Positions 32,072-40,285 of a stretch of 64,000 bases of DNA are shown here, piece by piece. A model generated the notes under the pieces. It ran no database searches. It was not told where the DNA came from and saw only the letters and a list, made by a program, of their open reading frames with translations. The stretch's first letter is position 1. Every line of letters begins with the position of its first letter. The position numbers were made by a program, and so were the translations under genes. The stretch lies in contig JARLJN010000008.1 of NCBI GenBank assembly GCA_031291255.1, positions 62,001 to 126,000 of the forward strand, in the 5' to 3' direction. This DNA comes from Gammaproteobacteria bacterium (GTDB taxonomy: Bacteria > Pseudomonadota > Gammaproteobacteria > DSM-16500).

Positions 32072-32710
32072 TTAAGCAGTCCATAAATTTTGTAACATAG
32101 TCCGATTTAATTGTAACCACTGAAGTGAGATGATGGCGGGAGATGTTTTAATCAGCCCATCGCGCAATAATGTGAAGGCTTGTTCTGATGACATTACCGT
32201 TGCGCGTATATTTTCATCTTCTTCTGCTAATCCATTAATGCGCTCTATGTTGCTGGTATCTGTTTTTCCAACATATAAATGGAGATATTCGTTAGAACCG
32301 CCAGGACTAATAAAATATTCATAAATAGGCAGCAAATCTGAAATAACACAACCCGCTTCTTCTTCAGCCTCGCGTTTTGCAACATCGTTTGAGTCTTGTT
32401 CGCTATCTAAAATACCTGCAACAATTTCAATAAGCCAAGGATTGTGTTCATGAAAAATTGCGCCTGGTCTGAATTGTTCTATCAATATAATTTCATCACG
32501 CACAGGGTCATACGGCAAAACAGCAGCGGCTGATAAACGTTCTAATATTTCACGTTTAATGGTGTGACTCCAGCTGCCATCAAATAACTTGTAACGTATG
32601 TGTAAACGAGCAAGCGTAAAAACACCTTTGTAAAGCACCTCACGTTGTAACATTTCATAATCATCAGATGTGAATGTATTTTCAATGATGTTATTCATCA
32701 GGTGTTTCAT
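32072..32710 (-). CDS. nudF: NUDIX hydrolase, ADP-ribose pyrophosphatase-like
   Basis: Hydrolyses ADP-ribose or related sugars (NudF/YffH group). The Nudix box is AGILDSEQDSNDVAKREAEE plus EAG; the catalytic RExxEE is intact, but the first Glu of the usual G-x5-E is Gln here. GSWSHTIKREILER and AAAVLPYDPVRDEIILIEQF match the NudF N-terminal part. The start overlaps ubiK by 20 bases (or seven if Met5 is used), so translation is coupled. NudF cofactors with a channel sensing nucleotides would be interesting but is only inference. Confidence 0.88.
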   Translation of the reverse strand: MKHLMNNIIENTFTSDDYEMLQREVLYKGVFTLARLHIRYKLFDGSWSHTIKREILERLSAAAVLPYDPVRDEIILIEQFRPGAIFHEHNPWLIEIVAGILDSEQDSNDVAKREAEEEAGCVISDLLPIYEYFISPGGSNEYLHLYVGKTDTSNIERINGLAEEDENIRATVMSSEQAFTLLRDGLIKTSPAIISLQWLQLNRTMLQNLWTA

Positions 32711-32951
32711 TCACTAATTTTTCTAATTCAGCAATTTTTTCTTCTAGCTTTTCAATTTTTTTACGTGTGCGTGCGAGTACTTTAGTTTGAGTATCAAATT
32801 CCTCACGAGTCACTAAATCCAGCTTTGAAAAGGCACTGGTTAAAACGCTTTTAATATTTTTTTCGATGTCACTTTTTAATAAAGGTAAGTTGGTTGGTAT
32901 TGCGTTACAAATACTCTCAGTGAGATTTTCAAAAAAATTTTTATGTTTCAT
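32691..32951 (-). CDS. ubiK: Ubiquinone biosynthesis accessory factor UbiK (YqiC family)
   Basis: An 86-residue coiled-coil protein that supports assembly of the ubiquinone biosynthesis complex. DLVTREEFDTQTKVLART and the C-terminal coiled coil KKIEKLEEKIAELEKLV are the family hallmarks. The ATG at 32951 follows GAGG by five bases; the TTG five codons upstream overlaps this site and is rejected. It is followed by nudF in an overlapping arrangement. The identity is firm. Confidence 0.92.
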   Translation of the reverse strand: MKHKNFFENLTESICNAIPTNLPLLKSDIEKNIKSVLTSAFSKLDLVTREEFDTQTKVLARTRKKIEKLEEKIAELEKLVNETPDE

Positions 32952-32972
32952 GTGTGCCTCTATCAAAATAGT

Positions 32973-33004
32973 GTAGCCCGGATTGAGCGCTGCGAAAATC
33001 CGGG
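32973..33004 (+). repeat. REP-like palindrome, CCGGATT type
   Basis: A 32-base hairpin GTAGCCCGGATT...AAATCCGG in the gap upstream of ubiK, separating it from the spermidine-synthase-like gene. Confidence 0.85.
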
Positions 33005-33029
33005 GTCAATAATAACAAAAATAATAATG

Positions 33030-33689
33030 CTACGAAGATGTAATGTTATGCAAATCTTCACGTATAAATTCAGGTAACGCTAAAGAAGCTTTATGAACAT
33101 CAAAATTATAGTAACGTGTCGCAAATGATTTGTTATAAATTTCTTTTTCACGCAAACGTTTAAATGAGCCATTTTTTAACGCAAGAATAGCAGCTCCACA
33201 ACCAGCGGGTGATCCAGGTAATGTGAAATGAAGAATTTGTAAATCACTAAATCCAGCTTTTTTTACGGCTTGATAAGTTGCTTTAAGGCGTAAAGGATTA
33301 AATTGTGATATGCATTGTCGGATCAGAATGCCGTTGTCTGCTAGGGCTCTCAAGCTGTTTTCATAAAAGGTATTAGACAGAACGGCGGTAGGATTATTAT
33401 CGCTAATAATAATATCTAAGCTTGCTGGTTCCAATTGGGCTAGCCATTCTATGGGTTTGTCAGGTTGAAAATGAAAACGGGGATCAGAGGAGTAAACCTC
33501 TTCATCTCCAAGTGCGTTGAGTTGCCAAACATCGGTTACTGAGGGATGTTTTAATACTTCGAGTAAAAGACTGTCATTTTTACCATCAAAAATAGCGATT
33601 TTTTTTGCCCCAGCATGCGTGAATAAGGCAGGGTGGGTCATCATTTCAGCGTGTATAAAGTTATCATATTCATTCAATAATTCAGACAT
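33030..33689 (-). CDS. Spermidine synthase-like protein, N-terminally short and degenerate
   Basis: A 219-residue protein resembling the catalytic domain of SpeE. HAEMMTHPALFTHAGAKK and EVLKHPSVTDVWQLNALG match the SpeE order, as does the acidic core around DIIISDNNPTAV and the end TRYYNFDVHKASLALPEF. The N-terminal beta domain of SpeE (about 60 residues) is missing, and the usual glycine-rich cofactor loop GGGDGG is replaced by FDGKND. So it may bind a different ligand or be inactive. A Met start with GAGAGTGAC upstream is present. It is not a fragment caused by a visible frameshift. Confidence 0.7.
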   Translation of the reverse strand: MSELLNEYDNFIHAEMMTHPALFTHAGAKKIAIFDGKNDSLLLEVLKHPSVTDVWQLNALGDEEVYSSDPRFHFQPDKPIEWLAQLEPASLDIIISDNNPTAVLSNTFYENSLRALADNGILIRQCISQFNPLRLKATYQAVKKAGFSDLQILHFTLPGSPAGCGAAILALKNGSFKRLREKEIYNKSFATRYYNFDVHKASLALPEFIREDLHNITSS

Positions 33690-33775
33690 GGGTCACTCTC
33701 CTCTGTGAAGTCAGTCTATCCTAGCGTATATGCTACAGATAGGTCAAAGGTGGAGGGTTAAGCACCTAGCCCGGA

Positions 33776-33834
33776 TTGAGCGCTGCGAAAATCCGGGATA
33801 AGGTTTCAAAGATCCATGCCGGAACCCCGGCTAC
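33776..33834. repeat. Truncated paired REP element
   Basis: The left arm (to 33797) has CTAGCCCGGATT instead of GTAGC, then the spacer TTTCAAAGATCCATGC as in the pair at 25796, then a shortened right arm ending CCGGCTAC. About 20 bases of the right arm are deleted. Confidence 0.75.
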
Positions 33835-33901
33835 ATCAAATAGTATTACGCCTCAGATTTGTTTGTTAATATAGCCATCAAATTGGATGGGGATACAAGA
33901 A

Positions 33902-34609
33902 ATGTTTAGAACGTGGTTCAAAAATCAGGGTTTTTCGTCTGTTTCTAAAGCAGCGACTAAAAACAGCAAGGCATTGGTTCAAACAGAGAACAATATCACG
34001 TTTTATCCACGCTTATTTTCTATTCCCGAAGAAGATAATCTCGATCCCGCTGCGCAGTGGTCTGATCGTCAGGCGTTTGAAAAAAAATATTTCGTTCCTA
34101 CCTTACAAGCAATAAGCCCGATCCAAGCTCAGAAGATTAGGTATACTGATGTTGATCTTCTTAATCATCCTCTATTCCAAAGAATTTTACATAGACATAC
34201 TAAAAACAAATTGTGGATAGAATTTTATGCCAAACTTGTTAATTTTAGGTTGGGCCGTAACGCAGAGAAATATTCAATTCAAAATGAAGCCGTATTATTA
34301 TTTAATATCTTCATTGCTCGTACATCCATAAAATACGTGGGTTATGTTTCTAAAGAAATACAAGAAGGTATACAAAAAAACATAAAAAATCAGACTGTCA
34401 ACCGAATGTTATACTGGGAAGCGGAATATCAAATGGAGAAACTGTTAATTTCATATCCCGTAAAATATTTTAAAACCACACTCGTATTTAAAAAACTTTT
34501 ACCCTTCATTACGTTTGATAGAAAGCAACTGATAAAAAATAAAGAACTAAGAGAAAAATTTAAATCAGATAGAGAAGAAGTAGCCTTTTCTCTAAAAATA
34601 ATAAAATAA
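33902..34609 (+). CDS. RGS-like domain protein (candidate host-signalling effector)
   Basis: A protein of about 235 residues that I do not recognise from bacteria. Residues about 83-200 have the pattern of a eukaryotic RGS (regulator of G-protein signalling) domain: helix LLNHPLFQRILHRHTKN, WIEFYAKLVNFRL, FNIFIARTSIKY, a middle part with SKEIQEGIQKNI, then LYWEAEYQMEKLLISYP and VKYFKTTLVFKKLL, close to the RGS core FDEAQxxIxxLMxxDSYxRFLxSxxYxxL. The N-terminus is basic and Ser/Thr-rich, and the C-terminus Lys-rich. GGGGA lies eight bases before the ATG at 33902; an in-frame ATG at 33887 is possible. It ends 14 bases before hemC. The similarity is by eye only. Confidence 0.6.
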   Translation: MFRTWFKNQGFSSVSKAATKNSKALVQTENNITFYPRLFSIPEEDNLDPAAQWSDRQAFEKKYFVPTLQAISPIQAQKIRYTDVDLLNHPLFQRILHRHTKNKLWIEFYAKLVNFRLGRNAEKYSIQNEAVLLFNIFIARTSIKYVGYVSKEIQEGIQKNIKNQTVNRMLYWEAEYQMEKLLISYPVKYFKTTLVFKKLLPFITFDRKQLIKNKELREKFKSDREEVAFSLKIIK

Positions 34610-34623
34610 CGCTGAGTAGCATT

Positions 34624-35544
34624 ATGGCACAATCTCAATTAACGATTGCAACACGTGAAAGCCCTTTAGCCTTATGGCAAGCTAATTGGGTGAAAATACA
34701 ATTAGAAAAATATCATCCTGAGCTAGAAATTAAGTTGTTAGGCATGACAACGCAAGCGGATCGTTTGAGCTTTATTTCCCTCGCTGAAATGGGCGGTAAA
34801 GGATTATTTGTCAAAGAATTAGAAGAAGCTTTACTTGATGGCAGAGCAGATATTGCAGTGCATTCGTTAAAAGATATGCCTGTTATTTTGCCTTCGGGTC
34901 TTTATTTATCTGCTGTTTGCGAACGTGAAGATGCGCATGATGCATTTGTTTCAAATCAATTTAATGCGTTAGATGAGTTACCAGCAGGCGCGATAGTGGG
35001 TACATCGAGTTTGCGGCGTCAAAGTCAGCTTTTATTTTTGCGCCCAGATTTAATCGTGAAGAAATTGCGTGGCAATGTGAATACTAGACTCGCCAAGTTG
35101 GATAAAAAAGAATTTGATGCGATTATTTTAGCGTCTGCAGGTTTAAAACGGTTGAATTACGAAAATCGAATTCGTGAGTTTTTAAGTTACGATCAATTTC
35201 TTCCGGCCATGGGGCAGGGTGCTTTAGGAATAGAGTGCCGAGAAAATGATGCAGTGACACGTGCATTGATGGCTCCATTAAATCATGTTGCTACACAAAT
35301 ATGTGTATCTGCTGAGCGTGCAATGTGTCAGCGTTTAGAGGTAGGCTGTCAGGTTCCCGTTGCAGCTTTCGCAGAAATAAAAAATGAAAAACTTATTTTG
35401 AATGGATTGGTTGCCAGCGTAGATGGATCTGTTATTTTGCAAGCTGTTCATGAGGATAGTTTGGGCAATGCAAAAGCCTTAGGGTTTAAAGTCGCAGAAG
35501 ATTTGTTGTCGCAGGGTGCTGGCGCGATTCTTAAATCACTATAA
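34624..35544 (+). CDS. hemC: Porphobilinogen deaminase (hydroxymethylbilane synthase)
   Basis: Joins four porphobilinogens to hydroxymethylbilane. The 306-residue protein has the typical start TIATRESPLALWQANWV, HSLKDMPV with the catalytic Asp region and RRQSQLLFLRPDL; the dipyrromethane-anchoring Cys lies in LEVGCQVPVAAFA. It is followed by hemD-hemX and hemY, the usual gammaproteobacterial order. A 142-base palindrome-filled gap separates it from the next gene. Confidence 0.96.
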   Translation: MAQSQLTIATRESPLALWQANWVKIQLEKYHPELEIKLLGMTTQADRLSFISLAEMGGKGLFVKELEEALLDGRADIAVHSLKDMPVILPSGLYLSAVCEREDAHDAFVSNQFNALDELPAGAIVGTSSLRRQSQLLFLRPDLIVKKLRGNVNTRLAKLDKKEFDAIILASAGLKRLNYENRIREFLSYDQFLPAMGQGALGIECRENDAVTRALMAPLNHVATQICVSAERAMCQRLEVGCQVPVAAFAEIKNEKLILNGLVASVDGSVILQAVHEDSLGNAKALGFKVAEDLLSQGAGAILKSL

Positions 35545-35558
35545 TGAAACTTGATATC

Positions 35559-35663
35559 GTAGGGTAGGTTAGGTGCGCTTTTTGCACCGTAACCCACCGA
35601 ACACATTGGCTCGTTGTATTTTATTTGGTGGGTTACGGCAAAAAACGCCTAACCCACCCTACA
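35559..35663. repeat. Long inverted repeat, GGTGGGTTACG type (GTAG...CTAC)
   Basis: The left arm GTAGGGTAGGTTAGGTGC...GTAACCCACC pairs with the right arm GGTGGGTTACGG...TAACCCACCCTAC around a loop of about 29 bases. It fills the gap between hemC and hemDX. This motif class is widespread among proteobacteria; here one copy is seen. Confidence 0.85.
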
Positions 35664-35686
35664 GTTACTGGAATTATTAGGCTCAC

Positions 35687-37549
35687 ATGAATTCAAATTC
35701 TAAAAATAGGTTGAACGGTCTTTGTGTCATGGTGACACGGCCGCTTCCGGCTGGCCCAGAATTATGTGGTGCCGTGGAAGAGGCTGGCGGCAAAAGTATT
35801 TATTTTCCGACCATAACATTTGCACCACCTGCCAATACCGCACTGTTTCAACAGCAGATTTCACACCTAAATCTATTTGACTGGATTATATTTATTAGTC
35901 CGCAGTCAGTGTATGCCAGTAGTGCAACCATACATGACCATTGGTCTATATTCCCCTCTCTAGTTCAGATCGCTGCTATGGGTCCAGGTACAGCAAAAGC
36001 ATTACAGGAAGCGAATCTTCCCGTGCATGTTTATCCTAACGCAGAGTGGAGTAGTCAAGGATTGCTGGAGCTGCAGGCTTTCAAAGATATTGCGAATAAA
36101 AAAGTAGCCATAGTCTGTGGTGAGGGAGGGCAAGACTATCTTCCTGATGAGTTAACAGCTTTAGGGGCGCATGTCACAATGATGAGGGCCTATGAACGCT
36201 GTATTCCGCAAGTCGATGTCAGTCATTATTTGGAGTGGGTTAAAACAAAAAAAATAGATGCAATCGTTTGTACATCAGGAGATGGATTGCGTAATTTGCA
36301 ACATTTGTTAGAGCCTGCAGGTGAACAGTTAAAAAATATTACCCTTGTTGTGATCAGTAAAAGAATGCAAGAGATAGCACAAGAATTAGGGTGGAAAAAC
36401 ATATTATTGGCTAAAAATCCCAGTCATGATGCTATCATAGATAAATTAAAAATAGTTGCTCAAGGAATTACTATGAAGAAATCAACAGAAGAAAAAGTAT
36501 CAGATGAAATCAACATAGAGAATGAGATTGAAAATAATCATGCTTCTTTGCGAAACTTGGCATTGGGTGCGATTTTTATTTCTGTTTTAGTTTTAGTGTT
36601 GCTGTCTATTGTTTTTTATTTTGGATATTGGCATTTAGAAAGAACAGATTATCGATTCAATCAGATTGTGCAAGATTCACGAGAGCACATTAGCACGACA
36701 CAAAATGATTTTGTTGCATTACAAAAAACGATTTCTGAATTACAGCAAACTGCACAAAAATCTCAAGATCAGTTATCCGCTCAAGAACAAGCAATAAATC
36801 AAATGCGAAATGCACAACAAGATAAAAGAGAAACTTGGGTTGTTGCAGAAGCGCAGTACTTAACAAAAATTGCTTACGATACGTTGCAAGTGGGCGATAA
36901 CGTAAGCCTTGCAATTAAATTATTGCAAAGTTCAGATCAAACCTTACGTGATTTATCCAATACTGAGTTGTTACCTATAAGAAAGGCATTAGCAGAAGAT
37001 ATATTGGCTTTACAAAATATTCCTTCATTGGATTTGTCAGGCATCTATGCGCAACTGTCTGCAATGAATGAGCAAGTCGATAAACTTTCTTTGCCTAATA
37101 AACGCCCTGTCAATAATGATAAAACAACGGTGATAGATAAACCTAAATCTTGGTGGAAAACAGGTTTAGACGAAACAGGAGAGATGTTACGTAAAATTGT
37201 TATCGTACGATATCATAATAAAAATGAATTACCGTTTATTGCGCCAGACGAGCAAGCTTATCTTTATTTGAATATGCATAACCAATTTGAGTTGGCTATG
37301 TGGGGTCTAGTTCATAAACAAACAAAAATTTATGAAACAAGTTTGCAGCAAATTGAAACCTGGATTAAGCAATATTATGTTGCAGATGATGCGGTTGCTA
37401 ACACAATGTTAAAAAATATTTCGCAATTAAAATCATTAAACATTCATCCTGAGTTGCCAGTTTTGACAGCATCGTTAGATGCTTTTAAAGCTTATTTTAC
37501 AGTGATTGAATCGTCTTCTACAAATGCTCCAATGAAAAATAAAGAGTAG
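35687..37549 (+). CDS. hemDX: HemD-HemX fusion: uroporphyrinogen-III synthase / HemX
   Basis: A 620-residue fusion. Residues about 1-260 resemble uroporphyrinogen-III synthase (HemD): GLCVMVTRPLPAG, SPQSVYASSATI, CGEGGQDYLPDEL and VVISKRMQEIAQELGW. A linker rich in Glu/Asn is followed by one transmembrane helix (NLALGAIFISVLVLVLLSIV, about 290-310), a coiled coil (QDQLSAQEQAINQMRN) and the HemX domain (WVVAEAQYLTKIAYDTLQVG). The HemD part closes and cyclises hydroxymethylbilane; HemX is a periplasmic-side factor of unclear role. Other species carry these as separate genes. No internal stop or start suggests two genes. Confidence 0.9.
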   Translation: MNSNSKNRLNGLCVMVTRPLPAGPELCGAVEEAGGKSIYFPTITFAPPANTALFQQQISHLNLFDWIIFISPQSVYASSATIHDHWSIFPSLVQIAAMGPGTAKALQEANLPVHVYPNAEWSSQGLLELQAFKDIANKKVAIVCGEGGQDYLPDELTALGAHVTMMRAYERCIPQVDVSHYLEWVKTKKIDAIVCTSGDGLRNLQHLLEPAGEQLKNITLVVISKRMQEIAQELGWKNILLAKNPSHDAIIDKLKIVAQGITMKKSTEEKVSDEINIENEIENNHASLRNLALGAIFISVLVLVLLSIVFYFGYWHLERTDYRFNQIVQDSREHISTTQNDFVALQKTISELQQTAQKSQDQLSAQEQAINQMRNAQQDKRETWVVAEAQYLTKIAYDTLQVGDNVSLAIKLLQSSDQTLRDLSNTELLPIRKALAEDILALQNIPSLDLSGIYAQLSAMNEQVDKLSLPNKRPVNNDKTTVIDKPKSWWKTGLDETGEMLRKIVIVRYHNKNELPFIAPDEQAYLYLNMHNQFELAMWGLVHKQTKIYETSLQQIETWIKQYYVADDAVANTMLKNISQLKSLNIHPELPVLTASLDAFKAYFTVIESSSTNAPMKNKE

Positions 37550-37559
37550 GAGTAGGGTT

Positions 37560-38759
37560 ATGATAAAATTTATTTTTGTTTTAATTATTTTTGTGATTTC
37601 AGCTTGGTTAGGTTTGTGCATTGCTGAAGATCCCGGCTTTGCTTTATTTTCTTATCATCAATGGTCTGTGGAAATGCCATTGTGGTTTGCTGCAGCTGCC
37701 TTATTGATTTTATTTTATTTAGGGTATTTGGTCCTGCAATTATTTAACAGTGTAGATTTTTCATTATACCGTTGGAAAAATTGGCTGCGTTGGCGTAATC
37801 GTTACAAATCATACAGCAAAACCAATAGAGGTTTATTAGAGCTGATAGAAGGGAATTGGAAAAACGCAGAAAGTTATTTATTAGCGGGCATACAAAAAAC
37901 AGATTCACCTTTAATAAATTTATTGGCTGCAGCGAAAGCAGCTCATGAGCAAGGCGCTTATGAAAAACGCGATACGTATTTGCGTCAAGCGCATGACTTT
38001 GCACCGAATGCAGATGTTGCAATAGGATTAACGCAAGCACAATTACAGTTTGATCAAGGTCAATTAGAACAAGCATTAGCAACATTAAGACACTTACGCA
38101 GTGTCGCTCCTAAGCATCCTGTGGTGCTGAAATTATTAGAACGAGTGTATGTGCGTTTGGGAGATTGGCAGGAATTATTAAGTTTACTTCCTAGTTTGCG
38201 TAAAGCAAATTTAATCACGGCAGATGAATTATCCCATTTTGAAAAAAATATTTATTTAGAATTTCTTCATGCAGTGGAAGGCAAGAATGAAAGTGAAATC
38301 CGTGAAGTTTGGGATCGCATTCCAAGAAAATTAAAAACTAACCCAGAGTTAGTCGCATGTTTTGCTAGGCAGTTATTGAACTATTCTGATGCTGTGGATG
38401 AGCTGGATGAACTCTTAAGAAAAACCATTAAAAGTCATTGGGACCCAGAATTGGTTAAGCTCTATGGTTTGTTAGTGACAGAAAAGCCGGCCAGACAATT
38501 AGCTGCGGCAGAAAAATGGATATCTCTTTATCCCCAGCAGCCTATATTGTTTCTGACCTTAGGCAATTTAGCCAAGCGTTCTCAGCTATGGGGTAAGTCA
38601 AAAACATATTATGAAACCAGTTTAAGATTAGGTGTAAATCCAGCGACTTATGCGGCTTATGGTGATTTGTTAGAGAGTCTAAAAGACCCTGTTGCGGCTG
38701 CGCAAAGCTACCATGATGGCTTAATGTTGGCAGTAAAAGCACCTAAAGTAAGCCTGTAG
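37560..38759 (+). CDS. hemY: HemY-like membrane protein with TPR repeats
   Basis: A 399-residue inner-membrane protein with two N-terminal hydrophobic helices (IKFIFVLIIFVISAWLGL and WFAAAALLILFYLGYLVLQL) and a cytoplasmic or periplasmic TPR-type solenoid (LLAAAKAAHEQGAYEKRDTY, ALATLRHLRSVAPKHPVVLK). The gammaproteobacterial HemY follows hemX in the operon and is not the protoporphyrinogen oxidase of other bacteria that shares the name. It starts ten bases after hemDX. Confidence 0.92.
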   Translation: MIKFIFVLIIFVISAWLGLCIAEDPGFALFSYHQWSVEMPLWFAAAALLILFYLGYLVLQLFNSVDFSLYRWKNWLRWRNRYKSYSKTNRGLLELIEGNWKNAESYLLAGIQKTDSPLINLLAAAKAAHEQGAYEKRDTYLRQAHDFAPNADVAIGLTQAQLQFDQGQLEQALATLRHLRSVAPKHPVVLKLLERVYVRLGDWQELLSLLPSLRKANLITADELSHFEKNIYLEFLHAVEGKNESEIREVWDRIPRKLKTNPELVACFARQLLNYSDAVDELDELLRKTIKSHWDPELVKLYGLLVTEKPARQLAAAEKWISLYPQQPILFLTLGNLAKRSQLWGKSKTYYETSLRLGVNPATYAAYGDLLESLKDPVAAAQSYHDGLMLAVKAPKVSL

Positions 38760-38777
38760 TAAAAAAATGGTCAGCTA

Positions 38778-38786
38778 TGCTATACT
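38778..38786 (+). promoter_or_regulatory. Extended -10 promoter for def-fmt-rsmB
   Basis: TGC followed by TATACT forms an extended -10 (TGnTATACT), 35 bases before the def start, in a short gap after hemY. No convincing -35 is present, which is acceptable for extended -10 promoters. Confidence 0.55.
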
Positions 38787-38820
38787 CTTGGCCTCTTTAA
38801 AAATGATATGGTTTTGACGT

Positions 38821-39330
38821 ATGGCCTTACTGACCGTTTTACATTACCCCGATAAAAAATTACGTAATATTGCAGCTCCAGTGTCTGAATTTAACGACGA
38901 TTTGCACACTATCGTAAAAGATATGTTTGAGACTATGTATGCAGAAAAAGGCGTAGGTCTTGCGTCTATTCAAGTTGGCATACAGCAACGCATCGTTGTC
39001 ATCGATATTTCCGAAGAAAAAAATGCTCCTCTCTGTTTGATTAATCCCGAGATCGTTTACGAAGAAGGTTTTCAATATGAAGAAGAAGGTTGTCTATCGG
39101 TCCCGGAATTTTGGGATAGAGTAGAGCGAGTAGAAAAAATAAAAGTCCGAGCATTTGATCAAAAGGGTAAGCCTTTAGAGCTAGAAGCAGAAGGACTGCT
39201 GTCGATTTGCATACAACATGAAATTGATCACTTAAATGGAATTTTATTTGTAGATCATATGTCACGTCTAAAACAAGAACGATTCAATAAAAAAATTCTT
39301 AAACTACAAAAAGCTGAGGTAAAGGCGTGA
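38821..39330 (+). CDS. def: Peptide deformylase
   Basis: Removes the formyl group from nascent proteins. The 169-residue enzyme shows the three metal motifs: GVGLASIQ (the usual GxGxAAxQ with a Ser in place of Ala), EGCLSVPEF with the ligand Cys, and QHEIDHLNG with the two His and catalytic Glu. It overlaps fmt by four bases (the GTGA overlap), forming the classical def-fmt-rsmB cluster. Confidence 0.96.
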   Translation: MALLTVLHYPDKKLRNIAAPVSEFNDDLHTIVKDMFETMYAEKGVGLASIQVGIQQRIVVIDISEEKNAPLCLINPEIVYEEGFQYEEEGCLSVPEFWDRVERVEKIKVRAFDQKGKPLELEAEGLLSICIQHEIDHLNGILFVDHMSRLKQERFNKKILKLQKAEVKA

Positions 39331-40280
39331 CGAAAACCACTTCGTTAAATATTATTTTTGCGGGGACGCCAGATTTTGCCGCAGTTTCTTTGCAAGCATT
39401 ATTAGATTCACCTCATCATGTTAAAGCAGTTTATACGCAGCCTGATAGACCTGCAGGTAGAGGCCGCAAGTTAACTGCAAGTCCAGTTAAAGAATTAGCG
39501 TTACAACATCACTTGTCTATACATCAACCCCAAACGTTGCGTGATGAACACGAACAAAAAAAATTAGCGGATATACATGCGGATGTCATGGTAGTCGTTG
39601 CTTATGGTTTGATATTGCCTTTACCTATTTTAAACGCACCGCGTTTAGGCTGCATTAATGTGCATGGTTCATTGTTACCGCGTTGGCGTGGAGCCGCGCC
39701 CATACAGCGCGCTATTTTAGCGGGTGACAAAGTGACTGGTGTTACGATTATGCAACTGAATGAGGGCTTAGATACGGGTCCTATGCTGCATAAATTAGAG
39801 TGTGCTATTCAAGCCGATGATACTAGCGCATCTCTGTATGAGCGTTTAGCTGAGTTAGGTGCACAAGGTTTGTTAACGACGCTGACTCAGTTAGCTCAAG
39901 GGATTGCTAAGCCAGAAATACAAAATAATGCACTTGCAACACATGCAGCAAAAATTACAAAAGAAGAAGCGCAACTCAATTGGCAATGCAGCGCAGAAGA
40001 ACTTTCTCGATGTGTTCGCGGTTTTAATCCATGGCCTATTGCACATACCAAAGTGGATGATCAAACCTTGCGTGTATGGCAAGCACAAGTGATAGAAAAT
40101 AATAATTCATTAGAGCCTGGAAAAATTTTACAGGTGAGTGCTGAAGGAATTGATGTAGCAACGGGCAAAGGTATTTTACGGTTGCAAAAATTGCAATTGC
40201 CTGGTGGTCGAGTTGTTAATGCATCTGATTTGCTGAATGCACAACATTGTCTATTTACGATAAATAAAAAGTTAGGTTAA
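39327..40280 (+). CDS. fmt: Methionyl-tRNA formyltransferase
   Basis: Formylates initiator Met-tRNA using 10-formyl-THF. The 317-residue enzyme starts with GTG ([19 protein letters not shown]). [17 protein letters not shown] contains the catalytic residues, [16 protein letters not shown] follows, and the C-terminal OB-like domain starts near [19 protein letters not shown]. It ends five bases before rsmB. Confidence 0.95.
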   Translation: MTKTTSLNIIFAGTPDFAAVSLQALLDSPHHVKAVYTQPDRPAGRGRKLTASPVKELALQHHLSIHQPQTLRDEHEQKKLADIHADVMVVVAYGLILPLPILNAPRLGCINVHGSLLPRWRGAAPIQRAILAGDKVTGVTIMQLNEGLDTGPMLHKLECAIQADDTSASLYERLAELGAQGLLTTLTQLAQGIAKPEIQNNALATHAAKITKEEAQLNWQCSAEELSRCVRGFNPWPIAHTKVDDQTLRVWQAQVIENNNSLEPGKILQVSAEGIDVATGKGILRLQKLQLPGGRVVNASDLLNAQHCLFTINKKLG

Positions 40281-40285
40281 AAGAA

